This document shows positions 6,246-13,626 of a DNA stretch of 21,523 nucleotides, piece by piece (within the stretch, counting starts at the first letter, position 1; every line of letters starts with the position of its first letter). The notes beneath the pieces are model-generated. The model searched no databases. It was not told where the DNA came from and worked only from the letters and a program-made list of their open reading frames with translations. The position numbers were made by a program, and so were the translations under genes. This DNA is from Calditrichota bacterium (GTDB lineage: Bacteria; Calditrichota; Calditrichia; RBG-13-44-9; J075), in NCBI GenBank assembly GCA_003695285.1, contig RFIL01000012.1, positions 1-21,523 on the forward strand, read 5' to 3'.

Positions 6246-9200
6246 ATGTTTAGAGAATTAGGTCAAAAAACACCGGTTAGTCAATTAGAGGAAGATATCC
6301 TGAATTTCTGGGAAAAGGAGAAGGTATTTGAAAAAACAGTAGAACTGCGCAAAGAAGCTCCCTGGTTTATCTTTTATGAAGGTCCTCCCACTGCCAATGG
6401 AAAACCGGGAATTCACCACGTGTTGAGCCGGACAATCAAAGACATTATCCTCCGCTACAAGACCATGTGCGGTTATTACGTTCCCAGAAAAGCCGGATGG
6501 GATACCCATGGTTTACCGGTGGAAATTGCGGTCGAGAAAGAATTAGGACTCACTCAGAAAAATGAAATTGAAAAATTTGGAATAGAAAAATTTAACCAGA
6601 CCTGTAAAGAACTGGTGAACAAACACATTGAAATGGAAGGTGGCTGGCGCAAACTTACGAATCGGATGGGATTCTGGCTGGACCTTGACAATGCCTATAT
6701 CACCTATAAAAACGAGTATATTGAATCGGTCTGGTGGGCTATCAAGCAAATTTTCGATAAAGGATTAATCTACAAAGATTTCAAAATTGTTCCTCAATCG
6801 CCCACTATTGAAACCCCGCTCAGTTCTCATGAGCTCTCACTGGGCTATAAAGAGGTGGTGGACCCCAATTTGTTCATCAAGGTGAAGGTAGTTTCTTCTC
6901 CCAAACCGTCGTTGGAAGATGCAGAACTCCTGATCTGGACCACTACACCCTGGACATTGATCTCCAATGTCGCAGCCGCAGTTGGTGAAGAGATTGATTA
7001 CGTTTTAGTAAAAAATACAAGAACGATTAAAGAAGGCAAAAATGAGAAAAAGGAAACATTGAAACTGGTATTGGCAAAAGCCCGCCTTGAAGTTCTGGAT
7101 GGAGAGGTGGAAATACTGGAAACCTTCAAAGGGAAGGATATTGTCGGAACTCAGTATGAACAAATTTTTGATTTCCTTCCCATTGATCGAGAAAAGTACC
7201 CAAATGCGCTGACTCTTTTGCCCGGTGATTTTGTCTCTACAGAGGAGGGGTCAGGAATCGTCCACATGGCACCTGCATTCGGGCAGGATGACTATGATAT
7301 GTCGAAAAAATTTAACCTCCCGGTTCTGCAACCGGTCACACCCGGAGGAAGGTTCAATGACAGCGTTGGTGAATTCTCCGGCAGACCTGTGAAAACCTTT
7401 ACCTATGCTGATGGACATACCGAAGAAGGGGTAGATAAGGACGTCATCATTGCCTTGAAAAAAATGAATAAAGTCTATCGAGCCACCCATGACTATAAAC
7501 ACAGCTACCCCCATTGCTGGCGAACTGATAATCCGGTCATCTATTATGCCCGAGAATCATGGTTCATCAATTCTCCCGCCTATAAGCAAGAGATGGTTGA
7601 ACTCAATAAAACCATCAACTGGCAACCACCGGAGATTGGTAGTGGTCGTTTTGGAAATTGGCTGGAAGAAGTGAAGGAATGGTCCCTTTCTCGAGATCGA
7701 TACTGGGGGACTCCGTTACCCATCTGGGTGAGTGAAGATGGAGAAGATATGTTTGCCATTGGCTCAATTGAAGAATTGATGGAAGGCTTATATGAACATC
7801 CTGATGGCCGTCGGGTACCGTTGAAGGAGGTTGATGTTGAATTAGACCTCCACCGTCCATTTGTGGATCGGGTTGTTTTTGAAAAAAATGGCAAGGTTTA
7901 TCGGCGGACCCCGGAAATCATCGATGTCTGGTTCGACTCCGGCGCGATGCCCTTTGCTCAGTTTCATTATCCCTTTGAAAATCAGGAATTGTTCAAAAAA
8001 AGCTTCCCGGCTGACTTTATTGCCGAAGGGGTAGACCAAACTCGCGGGTGGTTTTATACCCTGCACAATATCGCCACTGTGTTGTTCGGGAAGGTGGCGT
8101 TTAAAAACATCATCGTTAATGATTTGATTCTGGATAAATACGGTCAAAAAATGAGCAAATCAAAGGGTAACGTGGTGTATCCTTTTGAGGTCATTGACCG
8201 ATATGGGGTCGATCCCCTGCGCTGGTATTTGATGACCGTGAACAATCCCTGGATACCCAAACGATTCGATACTAAAGGTATCGAGGAAGTTTACCGGAAA
8301 TTTTTTGACACATTGTTGAACACCTATAGTTTTTTCGCTTTGTATGCCAATATCGACCAATTTGATCCCACCTCCTCTCCGGTTCCTTTTGAACAGCGAC
8401 CGGAGATTGATCGCTGGATTTTATCCCGATTATACTCACTGGTGGGACTGGTAAAAGACCGTTTGGAGCATTATGATATTACACAGGCAGCACGTCCCAT
8501 TGCCGAATTTGTGCTGGATGATGTATCGAACTGGTACGTGCGTCGCAACCGTCGTCGCTTCTGGAAGAGTGGGGATAGCCTGGATAAATCAGCAGCCTAT
8601 CATACCCTTTATGAAGTATTGCTCACTGTGAGTAAATTATGCGCACCTTTCATCCCATTCGTCTCGGAAGTGCTCTATCAAAATCTGCGGACTGCTGATA
8701 TGCCGTTGAGTGTTCATCTCTGTGATTTTCCTGAACTAACTGACGAGATGAAACATCATCAAAATTTGGAATTGGAAGAGCGGATGGCAACTGCTCAGAA
8801 GATTGTGCGAATGGCACGTGCTTTGCGCAATGAAAAGAGGATTAAGGTGCGTCAACCACTGTCCAGGCTGCTGGTTTCAACGCCTTCAGAGTCTGTTCGT
8901 AACGCCACCATGCAGATGGCGGATATCATAAAAGAAGAAATTAATGTAAAAGAAATTACCACTATTGCCGACGAATCTCAACTGCTGATACGGCACGTCA
9001 AACCCAATTATAAGCAATTGGGTCCCCGAGCTGGTAAATTAATGAAACCCCTGGCAGCTCAAATTCAGGAATTGGGAGAAAAAGAGATTGCTGCGCTGGA
9101 AGAAAGCGGATCACTGGCTATTTCTGTAAATGGTGAAACCATCACCATTCATCCGGAGGACGTAGAAATTATCGAGGAGCAAAAAGGAAGCTATGCGGTG

Positions 9201-9521
9201 CTCAAGGAAGGAAACGTTGTTATTGCGCTGGATACTACCCTTACTCCTGAATTGGAAATGGAAGGGATTGCTCGTGAATTTGTTAACCGGATTCAAAATT
9301 TGAGAAAAGATTCTCGTCTGGAGGTGATGGATAGAATCGTTGTCTATTACCAGGCCCCGGAGAAAATTGACCGGGCCGCTCAGGCAATGATGGATTATAT
9401 CAAACATGAAACCCTGGCCGTGGATATTAAAAACAATCTACCAAATCCACAGAATGCAACTGAGATTAAGATTGACTCTGAGACATTATTGGTAGCTATT
9501 GAGAAATTTGAAGGTAAATAA
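6246..9521 (+). CDS. ileS: Isoleucyl-tRNA synthetase, IleRS2 class with GIHH signature
   Basis: It charges tRNA-Ile with isoleucine and edits misactivated valine. The start is the ATG at 6246, 9 bases after AAGGG; an in-frame TTG at 6240 is only 3 bases from that site. The 1091-residue protein has the class I Rossmann core. The HxGH signature reads G55-I-H-H58 in PPTANGKPGIHHVLSRTIKD. The KMSKS loop is intact (635-639, DKYGQKMSKSKGN). The editing domain has LLIWTTTPWTLISN and GSGIVHMAPAFGQDDY. WFYTLHNIATVLFG and the anticodon-binding helices (DDVSNWYVRRNRRRFW) follow. The C-terminal 200 residues (KPNYKQLGPRAGKLMKPL ... EMEGIAREFVNRIQNLRKDS) are of the eukaryote-like IleRS2 type. There is no C-terminal zinc finger as in IleRS1. 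The GxHH swap is known in some IleRS2 enzymes and is linked to strong mupirocin resistance. Confidence 0.96.
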   Translation: MFRELGQKTPVSQLEEDILNFWEKEKVFEKTVELRKEAPWFIFYEGPPTANGKPGIHHVLSRTIKDIILRYKTMCGYYVPRKAGWDTHGLPVEIAVEKELGLTQKNEIEKFGIEKFNQTCKELVNKHIEMEGGWRKLTNRMGFWLDLDNAYITYKNEYIESVWWAIKQIFDKGLIYKDFKIVPQSPTIETPLSSHELSLGYKEVVDPNLFIKVKVVSSPKPSLEDAELLIWTTTPWTLISNVAAAVGEEIDYVLVKNTRTIKEGKNEKKETLKLVLAKARLEVLDGEVEILETFKGKDIVGTQYEQIFDFLPIDREKYPNALTLLPGDFVSTEEGSGIVHMAPAFGQDDYDMSKKFNLPVLQPVTPGGRFNDSVGEFSGRPVKTFTYADGHTEEGVDKDVIIALKKMNKVYRATHDYKHSYPHCWRTDNPVIYYARESWFINSPAYKQEMVELNKTINWQPPEIGSGRFGNWLEEVKEWSLSRDRYWGTPLPIWVSEDGEDMFAIGSIEELMEGLYEHPDGRRVPLKEVDVELDLHRPFVDRVVFEKNGKVYRRTPEIIDVWFDSGAMPFAQFHYPFENQELFKKSFPADFIAEGVDQTRGWFYTLHNIATVLFGKVAFKNIIVNDLILDKYGQKMSKSKGNVVYPFEVIDRYGVDPLRWYLMTVNNPWIPKRFDTKGIEEVYRKFFDTLLNTYSFFALYANIDQFDPTSSPVPFEQRPEIDRWILSRLYSLVGLVKDRLEHYDITQAARPIAEFVLDDVSNWYVRRNRRRFWKSGDSLDKSAAYHTLYEVLLTVSKLCAPFIPFVSEVLYQNLRTADMPLSVHLCDFPELTDEMKHHQNLELEERMATAQKIVRMARALRNEKRIKVRQPLSRLLVSTPSESVRNATMQMADIIKEEINVKEITTIADESQLLIRHVKPNYKQLGPRAGKLMKPLAAQIQELGEKEIAALEESGSLAISVNGETITIHPEDVEIIEEQKGSYAVLKEGNVVIALDTTLTPELEMEGIAREFVNRIQNLRKDSRLEVMDRIVVYYQAPEKIDRAAQAMMDYIKHETLAVDIKNNLPNPQNATEIKIDSETLLVAIEKFEGK

Positions 9522-9597
9522 TTTTTAAGACGCTCCGATGTTAGATGATGGATCGTAACAGGTAATTAAAACAAAATAAAAAGGACGTGTTTTTCAT

Positions 9598-9625
9598 TTG
9601 GATTCACAAAATTTCTTGTTAAATT
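9598..9625 (+). promoter_or_regulatory. Weak candidate promoter upstream of the dksA-like gene
   Basis: TTGGAT (9598-9603) and TAAATT (9620-9625) are separated by 16 bases in the 222-base gap after ileS. The gap is long for an operon and otherwise holds no gene or tRNA that I can see. An internal promoter for the dksA-lspA-rluD section is plausible, but the match is modest. Confidence 0.25.
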
Positions 9626-9743
9626 TTGCTCTTCCAAATCCACCGGAAACGAGCTAACAGGTAGAGCAAGATTGAGCATAGATTGGGAGGAACGGTTAGC
9701 AGTTGTCACTGAACGTTAACTAAACGATGATAGAGGGCTGACT

Positions 9744-10121
9744 ATGGATGCCAAAAAATTACAGCATTTTAAGGATATGTTGTTGGAGAAAAGACAGGAA
9801 GTGCTAGAACGAATTGAACAATTGCGGGAAGTTGCGTTGGAATCGAATTATAAAGACAGCTACGGTGACCATTCAGGGTATGCTTATCACATGGCTGATC
9901 AGGGAACCGACGCGATGGAACGTGAAAAAGCATTTTTGTTCCTTTCCCGGGAGAAAAAATATTTGCAACAAATCGAAGATGCTCTTCAGCGCATTGAACT
10001 TAATGAATACGGCATCTGTAGAGTATGTGGTGAAGAAATCGATGAGAAACGATTGGAGATTGTCCCAACCACTCGAATCTGTGTTCCCTGTAAATTAGCA
10101 GAAGCGAAAAAGAAAGGATAG
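9744..10121 (+). CDS. dksA: DksA/TraR family zinc-finger transcription factor
   Basis: DksA-type proteins enter the secondary channel of RNA polymerase and modulate initiation, often together with ppGpp. The 125-residue protein has an N-terminal coiled-coil hairpin. Its tip carries D52-Q-G-T-D56-A, matching the DxxDxA tip motif needed for function. A four-cysteine zinc finger follows (C92, C95, C113, C116: GICRVCGEEIDEKRLE ... TRICVPC). The sequence is shorter than E. coli DksA and resembles the YteA/TraR-like forms found between ileS and lspA in other phyla. Whether it responds to ppGpp cannot be told from the sequence. GAGGG precedes the ATG by 6 bases. The lspA ribosome site lies in its last codons, so the two are coupled. 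Confidence 0.9.
   Translation: MDAKKLQHFKDMLLEKRQEVLERIEQLREVALESNYKDSYGDHSGYAYHMADQGTDAMEREKAFLFLSREKKYLQQIEDALQRIELNEYGICRVCGEEIDEKRLEIVPTTRICVPCKLAEAKKKG
10113..10118 (+). promoter_or_regulatory. Ribosome binding site for the TTG start of lspA
   Basis: AAAGGA lies inside the last codons of the dksA-like gene, 6 bases before TTG at 10125. The first in-frame ATG would delete the first membrane helix of LspA, so this site and the TTG define the start. Confidence 0.65.
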
Positions 10122-10124
10122 CCC

Positions 10125-10694
10125 TTGCATGTCGGGCAGCTAAAAGAGAAACATATCTTTTCGTCTCTACTGATAATTCTGGGAATCTTTGTTGTTGATC
10201 AATTCAGTAAGTTTTTAGCTTTACACTACCTGAGGCCATTCCGCTCCATACCGGTAGTCGGAGATTTCTTCCGGCTTACCTATGTGGAAAATCGAGGGAT
10301 GGCCTTTGGTATTGATATTGAGAACAAAGTTCTTTTCAACCTCATTTCTTTTCTGGCTGTTGCTATCATCATCTATTATTTCTACCGATTTTATCATCAA
10401 AAATTATTTCGAATTTCTTTTGCAATCATCCTGGGTGGCGCTGCCGGTAATCTCTGGGATCGCTTGCTGCATGGTAAGGTCATTGATTTTCTGGATTTTG
10501 AATTTTTCGATATCCACTTTTCCGGAGGGGGGCTACTCTTCTGGCAGTTCCCTTCCTATACCCTGGAACGATGGCCGGTGTTTAATATTGCCGATATGGC
10601 GGTTACCCTTGGTATGATTCTTATTTTAATAACAACATTTATCATCCCCTCATCCGAACCTGTTTTAGATAATGCAACCCGCGAAGAAATCTGA
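10125..10694 (+). CDS. lspA: Lipoprotein signal peptidase (signal peptidase II)
   Basis: LspA is an inner-membrane aspartyl protease that removes the signal peptide from diacylglyceryl-prolipoproteins. The 189-residue protein has four predicted membrane helices. Signatures are VVDQFSKFLA (D25, K29), VENRGMAFGI, GGAAGNLWDRLLHGKVIDFLDF and FNIADMAVTLG. The catalytic pair should be D121 (VIDF) and D157 (FNIAD). They are 36 residues apart, about 17 more than in the classic enzymes, because of an extra loop, SGGGLLFWQFPSYTLERWP, on the periplasmic side. The start is TTG with a coupled ribosome site inside the previous gene. The 3' end overlaps rluD by 23 bases, the usual lspA-rluD arrangement. A nearby candidate substrate is the putative lipoprotein at 4461-5117. 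Confidence 0.94.
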   Translation: MHVGQLKEKHIFSSLLIILGIFVVDQFSKFLALHYLRPFRSIPVVGDFFRLTYVENRGMAFGIDIENKVLFNLISFLAVAIIIYYFYRFYHQKLFRISFAIILGGAAGNLWDRLLHGKVIDFLDFEFFDIHFSGGGLLFWQFPSYTLERWPVFNIADMAVTLGMILILITTFIIPSSEPVLDNATREEI

Positions 10695-11655
10695 AATTAA
10701 AATTGACACCATCATTTCAGATACCCGCATAGATAGGTTTATCTCCTCACATTTTCCGGATCTTTCCCGGTCATCCATTCAAAAACTAATCCAAAAGGGG
10801 CTGGTGACTGTCAATGGTAAACCTGTGAAGCCCTCATATCATCCGGTACCCGGTGATCATATTGAAATCACCATCCCGGAAAAACCGCCTTCAGAACTCA
10901 CCCCGGAAAATATCCCCTTAAAGATATTGTATGAGGATCCTCATTTGATTGTGGTGGATAAACCAGCGTCAATGGTTGTTCACCCCGGAGCTGGTGTCAA
11001 AGAAGGTACGCTGGTTAATGCCCTTCTCGCCCACTGTGACAAACTGTCTTCCATTGGGAGTCCTACCCGACCGGGAATCGTTCATCGTTTGGATAAAAAC
11101 ACTTCTGGGGTGATTGTTGTGGCCAAGGATGATGCCACACATCTGGCATTGCAGGAACAATTTGCCAATAAAGCTGTACAACGGTTTTATCAAGCCCTGG
11201 TGTGGGGCAAAGTGGAACCCTCTGAGGGTATCCTGGATACTTTTATTAACCGGAGTAAATCCGACCGCAAGAAATTTGTGGTAGCACAACAGGGAAAACC
11301 TGCAGTGACACGGTATCAAGTTTTACAACAATTTTCATTTCTAACATTAGTAAAAGTTCAATTGTTCACAGGCCGCACTCACCAGATACGCGTCCACTTT
11401 AAACATTTTCATCATCCAGTATTCGGAGATCCCGAATATTCCGGACGAAAAAAACAATTAAATCGTCTTTCCTCTTTATCGGAACGAAAAATTGCACTAT
11501 ATTGGCTTAACCTTATTCAAAGACAGGCTTTACATGCGTACTATCTGGGCTTCATCCACCCGGCGCTTGGTCGTTGGATGGAGTTTGAAAGCCCGCTGCC
11601 AGAGGATTTTGCGAATTTATTGGTTGAAATCCAAAAATATGAGGAGTCGCTATGA
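10672..11655 (+). CDS. rluD: RluD-family 23S rRNA pseudouridine synthase
   Basis: It isomerises uridines in RNA to pseudouridine; RluD itself modifies helix 69 of 23S rRNA. The 327-residue protein has an N-terminal S4 RNA-binding domain (about 17-65: RIDRFISSHFPDLSRSSIQK ... VNGKPVKPSY). The catalytic domain follows, with the signature GIVHRLDKNTSGVIVVAKDD and catalytic D141. The C-terminal part has FTGRTHQIRVHFKHFHHPVFGDPEYSGR and RQALHA. A short insert between those two is of a type seen in Bacteroidota-like homologues. The RluD subgroup is favoured over RluC by the lspA linkage, but the target uridines cannot be proved from the sequence. The start overlaps lspA, and the stop overlaps the next gene as ATGA. 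Confidence 0.92.
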   Translation: MQPAKKSEIKIDTIISDTRIDRFISSHFPDLSRSSIQKLIQKGLVTVNGKPVKPSYHPVPGDHIEITIPEKPPSELTPENIPLKILYEDPHLIVVDKPASMVVHPGAGVKEGTLVNALLAHCDKLSSIGSPTRPGIVHRLDKNTSGVIVVAKDDATHLALQEQFANKAVQRFYQALVWGKVEPSEGILDTFINRSKSDRKKFVVAQQGKPAVTRYQVLQQFSFLTLVKVQLFTGRTHQIRVHFKHFHHPVFGDPEYSGRKKQLNRLSSLSERKIALYWLNLIQRQALHAYYLGFIHPALGRWMEFESPLPEDFANLLVEIQKYEESL

Positions 11656-12344
11656 GATATCTACTGTTAGTCATGATCACATTTTGGGGATTCTCTTCCT
11701 CTCTCCTTGCCCAACAAATTCAATTCCTTCATCCCAAGGTACTGGATATGGGAGAAGTATTACAGGGAAATGTAATAGAAGGGGAAATCAAATTTGTCAA
11801 TACTGGTGATGGAGTTGTGGAGATAGAAAAAATAAAGCCCAGTTGTGGCTGTACAACTGTTCCACCGGGTAAGATGAATTACGCCAGTGGTGATACTGCG
11901 GTTATCCCCTTTAAAATAAATACCAAAAGTTTTCAAGGTATCATCAGAAAATCTATCAAAATTACGTTCAAAAACGTGGAACCTAAGAGTGAATTAATCA
12001 TCATCCAGGCGAACGTTTTAACAGAGGTAAAGGTTGCTCCCCGGTTTCTAAATTTTCAATCGGTTCCTTTTAATCCAGATACCACCTTCACTCAATTTCT
12101 GGAAATTGAAAACACCTCCAAAAAACCGGTGAACATCACTAAAATCTATACTAAAAGCCCTTATCTCAAGATTATTCCAACAACTGCGACCATTCCCCCG
12201 GGAAAATCTCAGTTGATCAGGGTAGAACTCAATCCTGCACAACCCGGCCGTTTGAATAATACCATCAAAATTGAAACCGATCACCCAACTCAAAAACAGT
12301 TTACAATACCGGTTTTTATTTTTGTTCAACAGAAAAAAAGCTAA
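11652..12344 (+). CDS. Exported DUF1573 protein with SCGCT motif
   Basis: The 230-residue protein has a signal peptide (residues 1-20, cleaved near SSLLAQQ). The first immunoglobulin-like DUF1573 domain carries the family hallmark IKPSCGCTTVPPG (C65, C67). A second Ig-like domain spans about residues 117-225 (VAPRFLNFQSVPF ... IKIETDHPTQKQFTIPVF). DUF1573 proteins are common in Bacteroidota, Planctomycetota and relatives; their function is not established. The CGC pair is positioned like a redox or metal site in the periplasm. GAGGAG lies 5 bases before the ATG, and the start overlaps the rluD stop, so the gene belongs to the rluD transcript. It is followed by two more exported or membrane proteins with paired cysteines, which suggests a shared thiol role. 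Confidence 0.85.
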   Translation: MRYLLLVMITFWGFSSSLLAQQIQFLHPKVLDMGEVLQGNVIEGEIKFVNTGDGVVEIEKIKPSCGCTTVPPGKMNYASGDTAVIPFKINTKSFQGIIRKSIKITFKNVEPKSELIIIQANVLTEVKVAPRFLNFQSVPFNPDTTFTQFLEIENTSKKPVNITKIYTKSPYLKIIPTTATIPPGKSQLIRVELNPAQPGRLNNTIKIETDHPTQKQFTIPVFIFVQQKKS

Positions 12345-12366
12345 CAACTGGAAATAGAAAACACCC

Positions 12367-12843
12367 GTGACGAAGACTATACAAATTATCAAGCAGCTCC
12401 TCATTTTATGGGGAGCTACTTTTCTTTTAGGACTCCTCGGAAACCAACTTCTGCCAGAGGGTATTCATTATCGCTTTATCCTGCCAAAGACAGAGACCGG
12501 TGGAGCGACCTATCAGATCATTTCCGTGGACTCTGCTGCTACTCTGTTAAACGCCCCTGATGTCACCTTTATTGACGTTCGTAGTAAAGATGAATACGCC
12601 ATCGATCATGTCCCAGGGGCTATTTCCATCCCTCTGACCGAATACTTCAAAAACCCCACTCTGTTGAATTCTTTAGAGCCAAATCACATGTATATTGTTT
12701 ATTGTTTCGACCCCGGTTGCGTTGAAGGTGAACAGTTATCTCGAGAACTTTCCACCAGAGGTCTGAATAAGGTTTATTACTTGGTTGAAGGCTTTTCAAA
12801 ATGGATTGAATACGGACTTCCGGTAGAGACAGGGGAGGAATAG
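12367..12843 (+). CDS. Membrane-anchored periplasmic rhodanese-domain protein (GTG start)
   Basis: Rhodanese domains carry a persulfide on an active-site cysteine and transfer sulfane sulfur. This 158-residue protein has one N-terminal helix (about 11-29). Lysines lie before the helix, so the domain should face the periplasm. The rhodanese fold begins near residue 48: TFIDVRSKDEYAIDHVPGA, then IVYCFDPGCVEGEQLSREL, then GLNKVYYLVEGFSKWIEYGLPVE. C113 is the expected catalytic cysteine. A second cysteine, C118, lies in the same active-site loop and could form a disulfide with it. The start is GTG at 12367. An in-frame stop lies 12 bases upstream and no good ribosome site is visible, so expression may be low or coupled to the gene before. 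The stop abuts the start of the MauE-like gene. Substrate unknown. Confidence 0.85.
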   Translation: MTKTIQIIKQLLILWGATFLLGLLGNQLLPEGIHYRFILPKTETGGATYQIISVDSAATLLNAPDVTFIDVRSKDEYAIDHVPGAISIPLTEYFKNPTLLNSLEPNHMYIVYCFDPGCVEGEQLSRELSTRGLNKVYYLVEGFSKWIEYGLPVETGEE

Positions 12844-13272
12844 ATGAAACGCTCTTCCCTCTATTATTTAGAATGGATATTACGGTTAATTTTTGGGGTT
12901 ACTCTGATTTATGCTTCGATTGACAAAATAATCCATCCCCACCAATTTGCAACCACGGTTGAAAATTATCAATTGGTGGGACCATACCTGTCACGTTTAA
13001 TCGCAGTGTGGTTACCATATCTGGAACTCCTTACAGGTTTATTGCTGATAGTAGGGATATGGCTGGAGGCATCTGCATTAACGAATATGCTGTTAATGAC
13101 CATCTTTTTGATAGCCGTTTCCCAGGCTTATCTCAGAGGATTAGATATTCATTGCGGTTGCTTTTCCACTGAAGGTGAAAGTAATATCACCCCCTTAAAG
13201 CTCTTATATAATCTATTTTTATTCAGTGGTTCGGTATTCCTTTTTTACTTGATACGAAAGAGAGCGAAATAG
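12844..13272 (+). CDS. MauE/DoxX-like integral membrane protein with HCGCF motif
   Basis: The 142-residue protein has four predicted membrane helices (about 10-30, 52-72, 78-96 and 116-137). The N-terminal segment LEWILRLIFGVTLIYASIDKIIHP is typical of the DoxX/MauE superfamily. The loop GLDIHCGCFS (C104, C106) matches the MauE-type subgroup. MauE in methylotrophs works with thioredoxin-like MauD in forming disulfides in methylamine dehydrogenase. DoxX/DoxD relatives are tied to thiosulfate:quinone oxidoreduction. No methylamine gene is present here, so the role must differ. The ATG directly follows the rhodanese stop (TAG-ATG), with GGGGAGGA as ribosome site inside that gene. The pair is therefore translationally coupled and probably functions together. 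Confidence 0.85.
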   Translation: MKRSSLYYLEWILRLIFGVTLIYASIDKIIHPHQFATTVENYQLVGPYLSRLIAVWLPYLELLTGLLLIVGIWLEASALTNMLLMTIFLIAVSQAYLRGLDIHCGCFSTEGESNITPLKLLYNLFLFSGSVFLFYLIRKRAK

Positions 13273-13626
13273 CTCATAGATTCAAACCACCTCTCCCCTA
13301 CTTTTCAAATATTTCTTTCTATTCTCTAAAATGCTTCCTTCATAGAAATGAATTTTTATAAAGAAGGTCTCATAGACCTGTGACACCTGTCAATTGTTTT
13401 ATTGGGTAATGTCTTATTTTGCTCGTCCGATTTTAGAGAGGGGTCAAATAAACAACCGGGGGCCAAAAATACTATTTTATTTCTCATTTCTAAATCCATT
13501 TACTGAATCACATTTTTCGCTGGAGGAAACACATATTTTTAGGGTAAAGGTTGGGAGAAATTTTTTTGGTATCCCGGGAGAAGGAGAGGTAGTCATGAGG
13601 AATATTATGCAAGAGGGAGCTATGCC
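13273..13626 (+). other. 354-base gene-free region upstream of the response-regulator unit
   Basis: No credible gene is visible. The first 80 bases are pyrimidine-rich and AT-rich. Two adjacent perfect hairpins follow at 13365-13392. The rest holds several AT-rich tracts (ATTTTATTTC, AAATTTTTTTGG) and a CCCGGG palindrome near 13575. No strong -35/-10 pair was found, so the promoter of the 13627-14971 unit could not be placed, but it must lie here unless transcription reads through from the MauE-like gene. Confidence 0.5.
13365..13392 (+). promoter_or_regulatory. Tandem short inverted repeats (operator or RNA hairpins)
   Basis: AGGTCT-CAT-AGACCT (13365-13379) is a perfect 6-base-pair inverted repeat. 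One base later, TGACA-CC-TGTCA (13381-13392) is a perfect 5-base-pair repeat. They are about 93 bases past the MauE-like stop and 235 bases before the response regulator. No U-tract follows directly, so a simple intrinsic terminator is unlikely. An operator or an mRNA-end stabiliser is possible. Confidence 0.4.

Noticed and set aside
7580..7894. Antisense frames inside ileS
   Set aside because: They lie wholly within a conserved synthetase gene and show no domain or start signal.
9522..9743. Possible tRNA or structured RNA gene after ileS
   Set aside because: I looked for a cloverleaf with a T-arm GTTCGA and a CCA-compatible acceptor stem and saw none.
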